A stretch of 35,113 bases of DNA, taken from GWE2-51-13 sp041736705. GTDB taxonomy: Bacteria > Bacillota_I > Bacilli_A > Erysipelotrichales > Erysipelotrichaceae. The position numbers were made by a program, and so were the translations under genes. The stretch is from positions 1-35,113 of the forward strand of contig JBGSTC010000005.1 of NCBI GenBank assembly GCA_041736705.1, in the 5' to 3' direction. Of this stretch, positions 6,147 to 14,074 are shown piece by piece (the stretch's first letter is position 1; every line of letters begins with the position of its first letter). The notes under the pieces were generated by a model, which saw only the letters and a list, made by a program, of their open reading frames with translations, was not told the DNA's origin and ran no database searches.

Positions 6147-8051
6147 ATGTCTAAACCTTTTAAAGCAGAGTCGCGAAGACTCTTGGATCTGATGATCCAT
6201 TCAATCTACACCCACAAGGAAATCTTCTTGCGGGAACTGATCTCCAATGCGAGCGACGCCTTGGATAAGTTGTATTTCATGTCGCTCAACGATGAAGTGA
6301 AGGAAGTCGACCGTACCGGCTTGTCGATCCGGATTCTTGTGGATAAGGATGCACGCACCTTAAGCATCGTCGATAACGGGGTCGGAATGACGTCGGCAGA
6401 GATGGAAGACAATCTCGGAACGATCGCCAAGAGTGGATCGTTCGACTTCAAACAGATGATGGACCAAGCGCAGAAGAAAGACGAGGTCGACATCATCGGT
6501 CAGTTCGGCGTCGGGTTCTATTCGGCCTTCATGGTCGCCAAGAAAGTCGAAGTCGTCAGTAAGAAAGCCAATACGGATGTCGCATTCAAATTCGTCTCCG
6601 AAGGGGAAGAAGGGTACGACATCGAGGAAGCACAACGCGATTCGGTCGGTACGAGCGTCATCCTGACCCTCAACGACGACACGGAAGACGAAGACTACTC
6701 GCAATACCTGGATGACTTCAAGATCCAGGAATTGGTGAAGAAATACTCAGACTACATCCGCTATCCGATCGTGATGGATGTGGAAGAAGAAGTGAAAAAA
6801 GAAGACAGTGAAGAGGTTGAGACGAAAGTCGTCGCGAAAACACTGAATTCAAGAATCCCGTTGTGGAAGAGATCCAAGAGCGACATCACCAAAGAAGACT
6901 ATAACGAATTCTATAAAGATAAATTTGAAGACTATCAGGATCCCCAACGCGTCATCCACACCAATCTTGAAGGCAGCCTTTCCTTCGATGCGATGATGTT
7001 CATCCCGAGCCACGTACCCTTCAATTTCTATTCCGCCGACTATGAAAAAGGACTACAACTCTATTCCAGAGGGGTATTCATCCTCGACAAGGCCAAGGAA
7101 CTCATCCCGGATGCGTTCCGTTTCGTCAAAGGATTGGTCGATTCGCCGGATCTTTCCCTGAATATTTCCAGGGAAATGCTGCAACACGACCGCCAGCTCA
7201 AAGCCATCGCCAGCCGACTTGAAAAGAAGATCAAGAGCGAACTCTTGGGGATGCTGAAGACGGAACGTGAGGAATACGAAAAATTCTGGAAGAACTTCGG
7301 TCTGCAGATCAAATACGGGATGTATCAGAATTATGGCGCCAACCGTGAATTGTTGGAAGACTTGCTGCTCTTTGTCTCCAGCCATGACAATAAGCTCGTC
7401 AGCCTGGAAGAATATGTCGCGCGCATGAAAGAAGACCAAAAAGAAATCTACTTCGTCTCCGGGGAAACGGTCGAGAAATGCGCCGCGGTCCCGCAAAGCG
7501 AATGGGTGCGCGAGAAGGGATTTGAAATCCTTTATCTCACTGAAGATGTGGATGAATTCGTCCTTCAGATCCTGCACACCTATAAAGAGAAGACGTTCAA
7601 GTCGATCAACCAAGGCGAACTGGATATCGCAAGTACGGAAGAAAAGGAAGAAATCCAGAAGAAGAGCGAAGAAAGCAAAGATGTATTGACCAAGATCAAA
7701 GAGGTGTTGGGAGCCAGCGTACAGGACGTACGACTCTCCACGAGGCTGAAAACGCATCCTGTTTGCTTAGTCAGCGCGGAAGGGTTATCCTTTGAGATGG
7801 AGAAGGTGCTGTCGCAAATGCCCGATGCCAACCCCAACCTCAAGGCGGGCAGGATCTTGGAGATCAACGCCGGACATCCGCTTTTCGAAGCCATCAAGGA
7901 AATCCATCGACACGATCCCGAGAAGATCGACAACTATGCCAAAGCCTTATACAACCAAGCCTTGTTGATTGAAGGATTGCCGATCGAAAACCCTCTTGAA
8001 TTCTCGATCCAAGTCTCCAATCTCATGATCGACGCATCCAAATTTCATTAA
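6147..8051 (+). CDS. htpG: Chaperone protein HtpG (Hsp90)
   Basis: Cytoplasmic ATP-dependent chaperone of 634 residues, full length for HtpG. The GHKL ATPase domain is N-terminal: E30 and N34 (LRELISNASDALDKL), DNGVGM (76-81), GTIAKSG (91-97) and GQFGVGFYSAF (118-128). The middle domain contains the catalytic-loop arginine region (SLNISREMLQ, about 337-346), and the C-terminal part carries the dimerisation domain. GGGAGG precedes the ATG. It is monocistronic with its own promoter and a CIRCE element, so it should be a HrcA-controlled heat-shock gene. In Bacillus subtilis htpG is not under HrcA, so this wiring differs from the model organism. Confidence 0.97.
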   Translation: MSKPFKAESRRLLDLMIHSIYTHKEIFLRELISNASDALDKLYFMSLNDEVKEVDRTGLSIRILVDKDARTLSIVDNGVGMTSAEMEDNLGTIAKSGSFDFKQMMDQAQKKDEVDIIGQFGVGFYSAFMVAKKVEVVSKKANTDVAFKFVSEGEEGYDIEEAQRDSVGTSVILTLNDDTEDEDYSQYLDDFKIQELVKKYSDYIRYPIVMDVEEEVKKEDSEEVETKVVAKTLNSRIPLWKRSKSDITKEDYNEFYKDKFEDYQDPQRVIHTNLEGSLSFDAMMFIPSHVPFNFYSADYEKGLQLYSRGVFILDKAKELIPDAFRFVKGLVDSPDLSLNISREMLQHDRQLKAIASRLEKKIKSELLGMLKTEREEYEKFWKNFGLQIKYGMYQNYGANRELLEDLLLFVSSHDNKLVSLEEYVARMKEDQKEIYFVSGETVEKCAAVPQSEWVREKGFEILYLTEDVDEFVLQILHTYKEKTFKSINQGELDIASTEEKEEIQKKSEESKDVLTKIKEVLGASVQDVRLSTRLKTHPVCLVSAEGLSFEMEKVLSQMPDANPNLKAGRILEINAGHPLFEAIKEIHRHDPEKIDNYAKALYNQALLIEGLPIENPLEFSIQVSNLMIDASKFH

Positions 8052-8071
8052 CGTTATCTTAACGAAGAGTT

Positions 8072-8080
8072 TGCTATACT
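8072..8080 (+). promoter_or_regulatory. Extended -10 promoter of the acidic surface protein/two-component unit
   Basis: TGCTATACT (8072-8080) lies about 42 nt before the start at 8122. The -35 is weak. Confidence 0.5.
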
Positions 8081-8121
8081 ATGGACACTTAAAGGGGAAA
8101 CCCTCCAAGAAAGGTGATCCT

Positions 8122-8658
8122 ATGTTGAAATTCAAACGTTTCTCCATGTTCTCCCTGGTTAGCGCCGTCTTGTTGTTCATGATGATCCTCCCGGCGTTGG
8201 CGATGGAAGGCGAAGGCAGTAGCACGTGTACGGTCAGTTCCGACGGCGTGGAAACCTGCGTGAGTGATTCGATCGGTACCGGCGAAAACGAAGGAAGCGA
8301 ACCTGGAAACCCGGGTGAAGAATCCGTCGATCCCGCCCCGGTCGATCCTGTCGAAGAAGTTCCGGTCGAAGAGAAGCCGAGTGAAGAAGTCCCTGTCGTT
8401 GAAGAAAAACCCGTCGAGGAAGCACCGGATGTCGTCGTCGATGAAGAAGGCAGCGTCGTTCCGGAAGACTGGATCAAACGTACCGACAGCGATGAAGAAG
8501 CGATCGAAGATGACGGAATCCGTTACTTCATCACCGCGGATCTCGCCTCCAACGGTTCACAGTTCGCAGCGAATGCGAACGGCATCGTCGCAGGGGTCGG
8601 GATGATCGCAAGCATGGCCGGATTGACCTTGCTGGCTTTCCGCAACAAAAAGAAATAG
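8122..8658 (+). CDS. Acidic Pro/Glu-rich membrane-anchored surface protein
   Basis: A 178-residue protein of unknown function. Residues 1-27 look like a signal peptide (basic MLKFKRF, hydrophobic core, ALA before the likely cleavage). Two cysteines (36 and 46) could form a small disulfide loop. Residues about 66-110 are a low-complexity stretch with repeated EEVPVEE / EEKPVEE-like units, probably an extended stalk. A C-terminal membrane helix (about 153-173) ends in RNKKK, giving a type I topology with the acidic part outside. The end resembles a sortase substrate tail but there is no LPxTG-like motif. The start has a near-perfect AAAGGTGATC site. It precedes a two-component system in the same direction and may belong to it. 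Confidence 0.85.
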   Translation: MLKFKRFSMFSLVSAVLLFMMILPALAMEGEGSSTCTVSSDGVETCVSDSIGTGENEGSEPGNPGEESVDPAPVDPVEEVPVEEKPSEEVPVVEEKPVEEAPDVVVDEEGSVVPEDWIKRTDSDEEAIEDDGIRYFITADLASNGSQFAANANGIVAGVGMIASMAGLTLLAFRNKKK

Positions 8659-8665
8659 TCGTCAC

Positions 8666-8686
8666 CACCAAAGCTCAGCTTTGGTG
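8666..8686 (+). terminator. Hairpin between surface protein and response regulator
   Basis: CACCAAAGC (8666-8674), loop TCA, GCTTTGGTG (8678-8686), followed only by TTTG. The stem is strong but the T-tract is poor, so a partial terminator or attenuator that lets some transcription into the response regulator is likely. Confidence 0.6.
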
Positions 8687-8711
8687 TTTGACTTTCAGAA
8701 AGGAGAGTACG

Positions 8712-9398
8712 ATGCGCATTCTATTGGTTGAAGATGAAGTCCAATTGGTCGATGCCTTGGAAAAAGGCTTGAAAAAAGACGGATATGCGATCGATAGTGC
8801 CTATAACGGACGCGACGCATCGGAACTCTTCAGTATCAACGATTATGATTTGGTCGTACTGGACATCAATCTGCCCGATGAGAGCGGGTTGAATCTGTTG
8901 AAGCAACTGCGTGAGAAAGACACCGAAGTTCGCGTCATCATCCTTTCCGCGAACCGTTCGATCGACGATCGCATCCAAGGCTTGGATCTTGGGGCGAACG
9001 ACTATCTGACGAAGCCGTTCGACTTTCAGGAACTGAAGGCGCGGATCCGCGCCTTGCTACGCCGTGACTTCAACTCCAAACCCACCATCCTCAAACAAGG
9101 GGACTTCTCGGTGGATCTTGCCTTACATCGGGTCCAATACCAAGACAAAGACGTCCCGTTGACCCTCAAGGAATATGCCATCTTCAGTTATCTTGTCCGC
9201 AACAGCGACCGCATCATCAGCAGCGAAGAGTTGCTGGAACACATATGGAACGAAGAAGCCGATCCGTTCAGCGATGTGATGCGGGTGCATATCTATTCGC
9301 TTCGTAAGAAGTTGTCATCCGCGACAGGAGGCATGACGGTCATCCAGACCGTCAAAGGCTCCGGGTATCGCTTCGATGCGAAAGGAGGGAACCTATGA
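8712..9398 (+). CDS. OmpR/PhoB-family response regulator
   Basis: A 228-residue two-component response regulator. The receiver domain has acidic E7-D8, phospho-acceptor D51 (VVLDINLPDESG), S79 and K101 (TKPF). The C-terminal winged helix carries the OmpR signature (PLTLKEYAIFSYLVRNSDRIIS ... HIYSLRKKL ... VKGSGYRF). It should bind DNA as a dimer when phosphorylated by the kinase encoded next. Start at 8712 chosen because of the AAAGGAG site; an upstream in-frame start at 8688 lacks one. The stop overlaps the kinase start by 4 nt (ATGA), so the two are translationally coupled. Target genes are unknown; the surface protein gene just upstream is a natural candidate. Confidence 0.95.
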   Translation: MRILLVEDEVQLVDALEKGLKKDGYAIDSAYNGRDASELFSINDYDLVVLDINLPDESGLNLLKQLREKDTEVRVIILSANRSIDDRIQGLDLGANDYLTKPFDFQELKARIRALLRRDFNSKPTILKQGDFSVDLALHRVQYQDKDVPLTLKEYAIFSYLVRNSDRIISSEELLEHIWNEEADPFSDVMRVHIYSLRKKLSSATGGMTVIQTVKGSGYRFDAKGGNL

Positions 9399-10549
9399 AA
9401 CGCAAACTCGACGTACGTGTACGACACGGACTCACGACGATGTTGTCCTTGTTGGTTTTAGGCGGGTTCACGATGTTCATGTCGCTGAAAGCCACCTTCC
9501 CCAGTATGGCATCCGAACTCGGACGGACCACCAAGTATTACAATTTCATGGATACTTCCGAAGAGATCGAAGCCAACACCACCATCGATAAGACGCAATA
9601 CGATGCGGCGATCGCACAAGCGACCGCCATCCAGGAACAAATCGACGCTTCGTTCGACCGCTTAATGTGGATGAGCGCAGGGGTCTTGCTTCTGATCGCG
9701 GCGTTGGGCGGGGTGGGTGCCTATGTCTCCAGCGGACGGACCTTGAAACCTTTCCGTAACCTCAACGAACAAGTCAAGTTCGCGAACGCCGAAATCGGGG
9801 ATACCATCGTATTGAGCGATTCCACGCGTGAAGTGCAGGATCTGACCCACTCGTTCAACACGATGTTGGCGAAACTGGAAAACGCGGCGGCGACGCAGAA
9901 ACGCTTCAACGCGGCGGTCGCCCATGAACTGAAAACCCCCTTGGCCGTCATCAAGACGCACATCGACGTCCTCAACGACCAAGAAGGCAAGAATATGGAT
10001 GATTATAAGCAGACTTTGGGCGTCATCGAGAACTCAGTACGCAAAATGAACGCCTTGATCGAAACCTTGTTGGATTCGATCAGTGTCGAAAGCGCGGGCA
10101 TGGATGACCAAGTCTCGCTCGACATGGTCCTCTCCGATGTAATGGAAGACCTGGCGCTTTATGCCAAGAAACATCACGTGAACCTGAACGGGGAAATCCT
10201 GTCAGTCGATAAAATCCCCGGCAACGAAGTGTTGGTCTACCGCGCCCTCTACAACATCGTGGAGAACGCCATCAAATACAACCGCGAAGGCGGAAGCGTC
10301 GACCTTTCCCTCTCCCAAGACAAAAACGATCTCATCGTTTCCATCAAGGACACGGGGATCGGGATCGCCAAAGAGAACCTGGATCTCATCTTCGAGCCGT
10401 TCTATCGCGTCAAAGGACAAGAGAAAACGGAAGGGTTCGGATTGGGATTGGCGATGGCGAAGTCCTTCCTGAAAATGCACGGGGCGACCATCATAATCGA
10501 AAGCGAACCCGGCAAAGGCAGCGAATTCATCCTCAAATTCCCCAAATGA
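9395..10549 (+). CDS. Membrane sensor histidine kinase (HisKA/HATPase)
   Basis: A 384-residue kinase partner of the preceding regulator. Two membrane helices (about 13-31 and 92-112) flank a short outside domain of about 60 residues, too small for a known sensor fold. A HAMP-like linker follows, then HisKA with the phospho-acceptor H177 (FNAAVAHELKTPLAV), and an ATPase domain with N box (NIVENAIKYN), G1 (DTGIGIAKENL) and G2 (GFGLGLAMAKSF). Strong AAAGGAGGG site inside the end of the regulator gene. The small outside loop suggests sensing in the membrane or through a partner such as the acidic surface protein encoded two genes upstream; this is inference. Confidence 0.94.
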   Translation: MKRKLDVRVRHGLTTMLSLLVLGGFTMFMSLKATFPSMASELGRTTKYYNFMDTSEEIEANTTIDKTQYDAAIAQATAIQEQIDASFDRLMWMSAGVLLLIAALGGVGAYVSSGRTLKPFRNLNEQVKFANAEIGDTIVLSDSTREVQDLTHSFNTMLAKLENAAATQKRFNAAVAHELKTPLAVIKTHIDVLNDQEGKNMDDYKQTLGVIENSVRKMNALIETLLDSISVESAGMDDQVSLDMVLSDVMEDLALYAKKHHVNLNGEILSVDKIPGNEVLVYRALYNIVENAIKYNREGGSVDLSLSQDKNDLIVSIKDTGIGIAKENLDLIFEPFYRVKGQEKTEGFGLGLAMAKSFLKMHGATIIIESEPGKGSEFILKFPK

Positions 10550-10557
10550 TCCAAACG

Positions 10558-10586
10558 GAGAAGACGTGCGAAACGTCTTTTCTTTT
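10558..10586 (+). terminator. Terminator of the two-component operon
   Basis: AAGACGT (10561-10567), loop GCGAA, ACGTCTT (10573-10579), extended by three pairs and followed by TTTTCTTTT. Confidence 0.82.
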
Positions 10587-10625
10587 GCGTCTATCCCTTA
10601 CTGTTAAACTTAAAGACATCGTGCT

Positions 10626-10654
10626 TTGAGTCCAAACTCGAATCATGGTAGAAT
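10626..10654 (+). promoter_or_regulatory. Promoter of the membrane protein/HAD operon
   Basis: TTGAGT (10626-10631), 17-bp spacer, TAGAAT (10649-10654) with an upstream TGG making an extended -10. It is about 28 nt before the start codon. Confidence 0.78.
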
Positions 10655-10682
10655 AATGACAACACTCAAGGAGTAACAACCG

Positions 10683-11150
10683 ATGGAAAAAGTAGTCCGT
10701 AAACTACAGATGGGTCGCATGACCCTCCTGCTGATGACGATATTGACAGGCATCTACTTCGTTCTTCTCTTATTCGGAATCCAGATGGATTCCCCGTATT
10801 CCGCATTCCTGCCCCAATTCCTCGCCGTCATCGCCCATGCGATGATGGTCGAATTCGGATTCAGCGTCAGCGTCCTCTTCGTCGTCTTGCTTGGCATCGC
10901 TCTGATTTCGATCTACGCCTTCGCTTGGGTAAAAACGAAAACCAGTGCGAAGTGGTTCATGATCGCCTTCATCCTCTTCTTCGTCGACACCTTGTTTCTG
11001 ATCTACTGGTACCAGAACATCCTCACCCAGCTTCCGGTCCTGCTGACGATCGCGATCCATTTCATCATCCTCTATTATCTCTATACGAGCTATCAGACAT
11101 TCGCCAAGAACCCCGACGCACCCGATTGGTCGAAAGGGAAATACAAATGA
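10683..11150 (+). CDS. Polytopic membrane protein of unknown function
   Basis: A 155-residue hydrophobic protein that I do not recognise. It has four or five likely membrane helices (about 13-33, 38-56, 60-82, 91-112 and 117-137) with few charged residues in the core, a basic N-terminus (MEKVVRKLQMGR) and a short basic C-terminal tail (PDWSKGKYK). No catalytic motif was seen. AAGGAG precedes the ATG. Its stop overlaps the next start (ATGA), so it is co-translated with the HAD phosphatase and may act with it, for example on a lipid-linked or membrane substrate; this is inference only. Confidence 0.8.
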   Translation: MEKVVRKLQMGRMTLLLMTILTGIYFVLLLFGIQMDSPYSAFLPQFLAVIAHAMMVEFGFSVSVLFVVLLGIALISIYAFAWVKTKTSAKWFMIAFILFFVDTLFLIYWYQNILTQLPVLLTIAIHFIILYYLYTSYQTFAKNPDAPDWSKGKYK

Positions 11151-11710
11151 ACGTCTACGACTTCGACAAAACCATCTATGACGGGGATTCCTCGATCGAT
11201 TTCTATGCCTACAATCTATCGAAATCCTGGGTCATCGCCCTCCTTTGGCCATCCCAACTCATGGCCGGTGCATTGTATAAACTCAAACTCATCGACAAGA
11301 CCTTGATGAAACAGATTTTCTACGCCTATTTCCGTTTCATCCCCAACATCGATAAACGGCTGGACGGGTTTTGGAAAGCCAACCGATCGAAAATCAAGGC
11401 GTTCTATGCGACCACGAAAAAAGAAGACGACATCATCGTCTCCGCCTCCCCCGAGTTCATGCTTGAACCGATCTGCAGGGAGTTGGGGGTACGGTTGATC
11501 GCCTCCCGTGTCGACAAACGCAATGGAATCTATACCGGCAAGAACTGTTTCGGTGAAGAGAAAGCCAAACGCTTCCGCAAACTTTATCCCGAAGCGGAGA
11601 TCGACGTCTTTTATTCCGATTCACTCTCGGACAGCCCGATGGCTATGATTGCGAGAGAAGCGGTCTTCGTCGTCAATGAACAATTGAATCCGTGGCCTAA
11701 AGAAGAGTAA
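11147..11710 (+). CDS. HAD-superfamily subfamily IB phosphatase
   Basis: A 187-residue cytoplasmic phosphatase. HAD motif I is D5-F-D7-K-T9, motif II the serine in VSASPEF, motif III a lysine in GEEKAKRF and motif IV FYSDSLSDSP. The helical cap after motif I and the SASPEF signature put it in subfamily IB, near the phosphoserine-phosphatase-like hypothetical group. The start (ATG at 11147) overlaps the preceding stop; an in-frame extension upstream would run across the membrane-protein gene and is rejected. Substrate unknown; serine phosphate or a sugar or lipid phosphate are possible. The stop codon lies inside the stem of its own terminator. Confidence 0.88.
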   Translation: MNVYDFDKTIYDGDSSIDFYAYNLSKSWVIALLWPSQLMAGALYKLKLIDKTLMKQIFYAYFRFIPNIDKRLDGFWKANRSKIKAFYATTKKEDDIIVSASPEFMLEPICRELGVRLIASRVDKRNGIYTGKNCFGEEKAKRFRKLYPEAEIDVFYSDSLSDSPMAMIAREAVFVVNEQLNPWPKEE

Positions 11711-11725
11711 TGACTCTTCTTTTTT
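11699..11725 (+). terminator. Terminator overlapping the HAD stop codon
   Basis: AAAGAAGAGT (11699-11708), loop AATG, ACTCTTCTTT (11713-11722), then more T. The last codons and stop of the HAD gene form its left arm. Confidence 0.85.
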
Positions 11726-11737
11726 ATATGTTCTGAC

Positions 11738-11764
11738 TAAAAAAAGAAGGACATCGCCCTTCTT
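11738..11764 (-). terminator. Terminator of the hemerythrin-like gene
   Basis: On the minus strand AAGAAGG, a 7-nt loop and CCTTCTT (plus-strand 11744-11750 and 11758-11764) lead into seven T. The stem reaches the stop codon region. Confidence 0.82.
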
Positions 11765-12302
11765 ACTTCCGATTGAAGATTTCACCCCACTGGTCGATCA
11801 TCTTATGCAACTCTTCATGGACGCCATAACCGATCACATCTTCCTCGTGGAGTTCGAATTCGGAGAAAATCACACTCTGGACCTCGTCCTCCATCATCCC
11901 GTCGATCAGTGCGAAAAACCGATCCTCTTTTTCGATGTGTAGAATCAAGAGGTCGCGATACTCCCGTGCGCACCGTGCGAATTCGTTGAGATCCTCGACG
12001 AAGAGGGCGTCGTCCATTTGAGCGACCCATTGTCTTGCTTGCATATGTTCACCCTTCAATTCTTCCAAGATTGCTTCGATCTTTTCATCGTTGAGCGAGT
12101 GAAGATAGCGGAAGAGATACCGCTCTTCCTTGCCGTGATGGCAAGCATCGGCGAACACCTTATAGAAGGTTGTCAGTTCATTATAGTAACGTAGTTTTAC
12201 GGAAGGTTGGCTCGTGTAATCCATCAACATCCGATCCATGAGACTCAGTACATGATGGATGGATGCATGTTCATCCCGTAGATCCTGGATGGCTTTTCCC
12301 AT
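11763..12302 (-). CDS. Hemerythrin-like HHE cation-binding protein
   Basis: A 179-residue helical cytoplasmic protein. Candidate di-iron ligands sit in the expected order: H12 and H16 (DEHASIHH), H56-x3-E60 (CHHGKEERYLF), H86 (GEHMQAR) and H122-x3-E126 (LHIEKEDRFF). Single-domain proteins of this group bind O2, NO or iron, or protect against oxidative and nitrosative stress. There is no fused signalling domain. The AAAGGAG site before the ATG is strong, and a good promoter lies about 35 bp upstream, so it is expressed apart from the acetyltransferase gene before it. It could help an organism meet oxygen, as does the Rieske protein nearby. Confidence 0.9.
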   Translation of the reverse strand: MGKAIQDLRDEHASIHHVLSLMDRMLMDYTSQPSVKLRYYNELTTFYKVFADACHHGKEERYLFRYLHSLNDEKIEAILEELKGEHMQARQWVAQMDDALFVEDLNEFARCAREYRDLLILHIEKEDRFFALIDGMMEDEVQSVIFSEFELHEEDVIGYGVHEELHKMIDQWGEIFNRK

Positions 12303-12336
12303 GTGAATCTCCTTTCTTGATTGGTTATCTTCTTGA

Positions 12337-12365
12337 ATCGTAGTCCTTTTTCATTCCCTTTACAA
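12337..12365 (-). promoter_or_regulatory. Promoter of the hemerythrin-like gene
   Basis: On the minus strand TTGTAA (12360-12365), 17-bp spacer, TACGAT (12337-12342). Confidence 0.62.
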
Positions 12366-12395
12366 CCCATACTCCCTAAGTTTCCCGATCATTCC

Positions 12396-12872
12396 CTAAA
12401 GGACGGTCTCGTGAAGCGATGAAATCGCTTCTTTCTCCATCCGGACCAGATGCCAATCCTCAAGTACGATGGCGCCCAAAGATCGATAGTAATCCAAGGA
12501 AGGTGTATTCCATGTCAAACAGACAAAGTCCATGCGTTGACAATCCTTCTTCTTGGCGATCTTGGCCAGTTCGACGAAGAACAGGGTTCCGATGCCTTGG
12601 GACCGATGTTCGGGCTTAACGTAGAGGTCTTCAAGGTATAGGCTCGGCAGTCCGGTAAAGGTGGAGAAGGTGATGTAATAGATGGCGTAGCCGACCGCGA
12701 CATCCTTCTGCCATGCGATCAGTCCGCGGGCGGTTTTACTGCGCAGCGCCTCTTTCATCAACTCTTCCGTGATGACACACTGGTCTGCCAATTTCTCGTA
12801 GACCGCCAACTCCTGGATCAATCCGACCAAGATCCCGGCATCCTTGATTCTCGCTTTTCTTAATTCGATCAT
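12396..12872 (-). CDS. GNAT acetyltransferase, SSAT (diamine acetyltransferase)-like
   Basis: A 158-residue N-acetyltransferase. The acetyl-CoA loop is visible in EDLYVKPEHRSQGIGTLFF (R/Q-x-x-G-x-G/A), and the C-terminal half has WNTPSLDYYRSLGA and WHLVRMEKEA, which strongly recall eukaryotic spermidine/spermine acetyltransferase and its bacterial relatives. A polyamine or other small amine is therefore the best guess, but many bacterial SSAT-like proteins act on other amines such as thialysine. I chose the ATG at 12872 (MIELRKARIKD) because AGAGGTGA precedes it; an in-frame ATG eight codons upstream has no site. No terminator separates it from the hemerythrin-like gene 93 bp downstream. Confidence 0.88.
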   Translation of the reverse strand: MIELRKARIKDAGILVGLIQELAVYEKLADQCVITEELMKEALRSKTARGLIAWQKDVAVGYAIYYITFSTFTGLPSLYLEDLYVKPEHRSQGIGTLFFVELAKIAKKKDCQRMDFVCLTWNTPSLDYYRSLGAIVLEDWHLVRMEKEAISSLHETVL

Positions 12873-12952
12873 GTCGTTCACCTCTTCTGACTTCATTGTA
12901 GCGAAGATTCAGGGAATGTCCATATTCATCCCTAAAAGGGAGGGGTGGGGAA

Positions 12953-14074
12953 ATGGAATGCATGCGGTGCGGGAATCGATCGAGACGATATTTCACGGTC
13001 TATCAAGGAAAAACGGTTTGCCGTCGATGCATCGGATTCACCGGGGACATCGCCGACATCCAAGCGAATAGCGGGGAAGTGACGATCCAACTTCCGTTTC
13101 GACTGAGTGAAACACAAAGGAAAGCGTCACATGAAATCCATCAGGCATCGCTGTCAAAAGATGTCCTGGTGAATGCGGTTTGTGGGGCAGGTAAGACGGA
13201 GTTGGTGTATGAAACGATCGCGAAGACGTTGGAAGCGTCGAAAACGATCGGATTGGCGATCGCCCGTAAACAAGTCGTCCTCCAACTCGCCAAGCGTCTG
13301 TCCGAAGCTTTCCCCGGAATCCATGTGCAGGCGATCTGCGAAGGGCAAACGAGCATCCTCGACGCCCAACTGTTCGTCGTCACGACCCATCAGCTCTATC
13401 GCTTCCCACAGAAGTTCGATTGTTTGATTCTCGACGAACCCGATGCTTTCCCTTATGTCGGAGATGAACTGTTGGAAGGATTCGCAAAGCGGGCGTGCCG
13501 TGGACGGATGATCTATCTCACCGCCACACCGGATCGGAAGATGTTGCGAAGGATCAAGAAGCAAGAGATGGTCGAAGTGAAGGTGAACGTCCGCCCCCAT
13601 GGTCATCCACTTCCCGTACCGTCGATCCGATGCGCTCCGTATTTCATACAACTCATCCTGTTGAAACGATGGGTAGAGAGGACGAAAGGACGGAAACTGG
13701 TTTTCATCCCGACGATACGGCAGGCTTTATTCATCGCACGTCTTTTCAGATGGAAACAAGTGAGTGCGAAAAGCGTCGACCTTCAGGAAAGAATCGATGA
13801 ATTCACGAAGAACGAGAACGGTGTTCTTCTCTGTACGACGGTTCTTGAGAGGGGTGTCACTTTCGAGAACGCCCAAGTCTGCGTGGTGATGGCCCAACAT
13901 CCGGTGTTCAACGAGGCGTCGTTGGTTCAAATCGCGGGAAGGGCTGGACGGAGTGCAAGATTCCCGAAAGGAGAGGTGTTGTTTCTTTGCGGATACAAAT
14001 TAAGAAGCTGTCTCAACTGTATGAGCATCTTGCTTCGATCGAACAAAGATGCCTCCTCTGTTTCAACCCCTTGA
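12953..14074 (+). CDS. comFA: ComFA, DNA-uptake helicase (competence)
   Basis: A 373-residue ATP-dependent helicase/translocase that pulls transforming single-stranded DNA through the ComEC channel on the cytoplasmic face. A zinc finger of two CxxC pairs (C3/C6 and C23/C26) opens the protein, then motif I CGAGKTE (77-83), DEPDAFPY (161-168, the ComFA form of the DExD box), TATP (190-193), and in the second RecA domain CTTVLERGVTF and QIAGRAGRS. The extreme N-terminus must be the ATG at 12953 since the first cysteines follow at once. It is shorter than B. subtilis ComFA (about 460). The C-terminus overlaps comFC by 88 nt in another frame, which is odd and may hide a frameshift. Confidence 0.93.
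   Translation: MECMRCGNRSRRYFTVYQGKTVCRRCIGFTGDIADIQANSGEVTIQLPFRLSETQRKASHEIHQASLSKDVLVNAVCGAGKTELVYETIAKTLEASKTIGLAIARKQVVLQLAKRLSEAFPGIHVQAICEGQTSILDAQLFVVTTHQLYRFPQKFDCLILDEPDAFPYVGDELLEGFAKRACRGRMIYLTATPDRKMLRRIKKQEMVEVKVNVRPHGHPLPVPSIRCAPYFIQLILLKRWVERTKGRKLVFIPTIRQALFIARLFRWKQVSAKSVDLQERIDEFTKNENGVLLCTTVLERGVTFENAQVCVVMAQHPVFNEASLVQIAGRAGRSARFPKGEVLFLCGYKLRSCLNCMSILLRSNKDASSVSTP

Noticed and set aside
8122..8658. Sortase-anchored (LPxTG) protein
   Set aside because: The tail has a membrane helix and KKK but no LPxTG-like motif before it.
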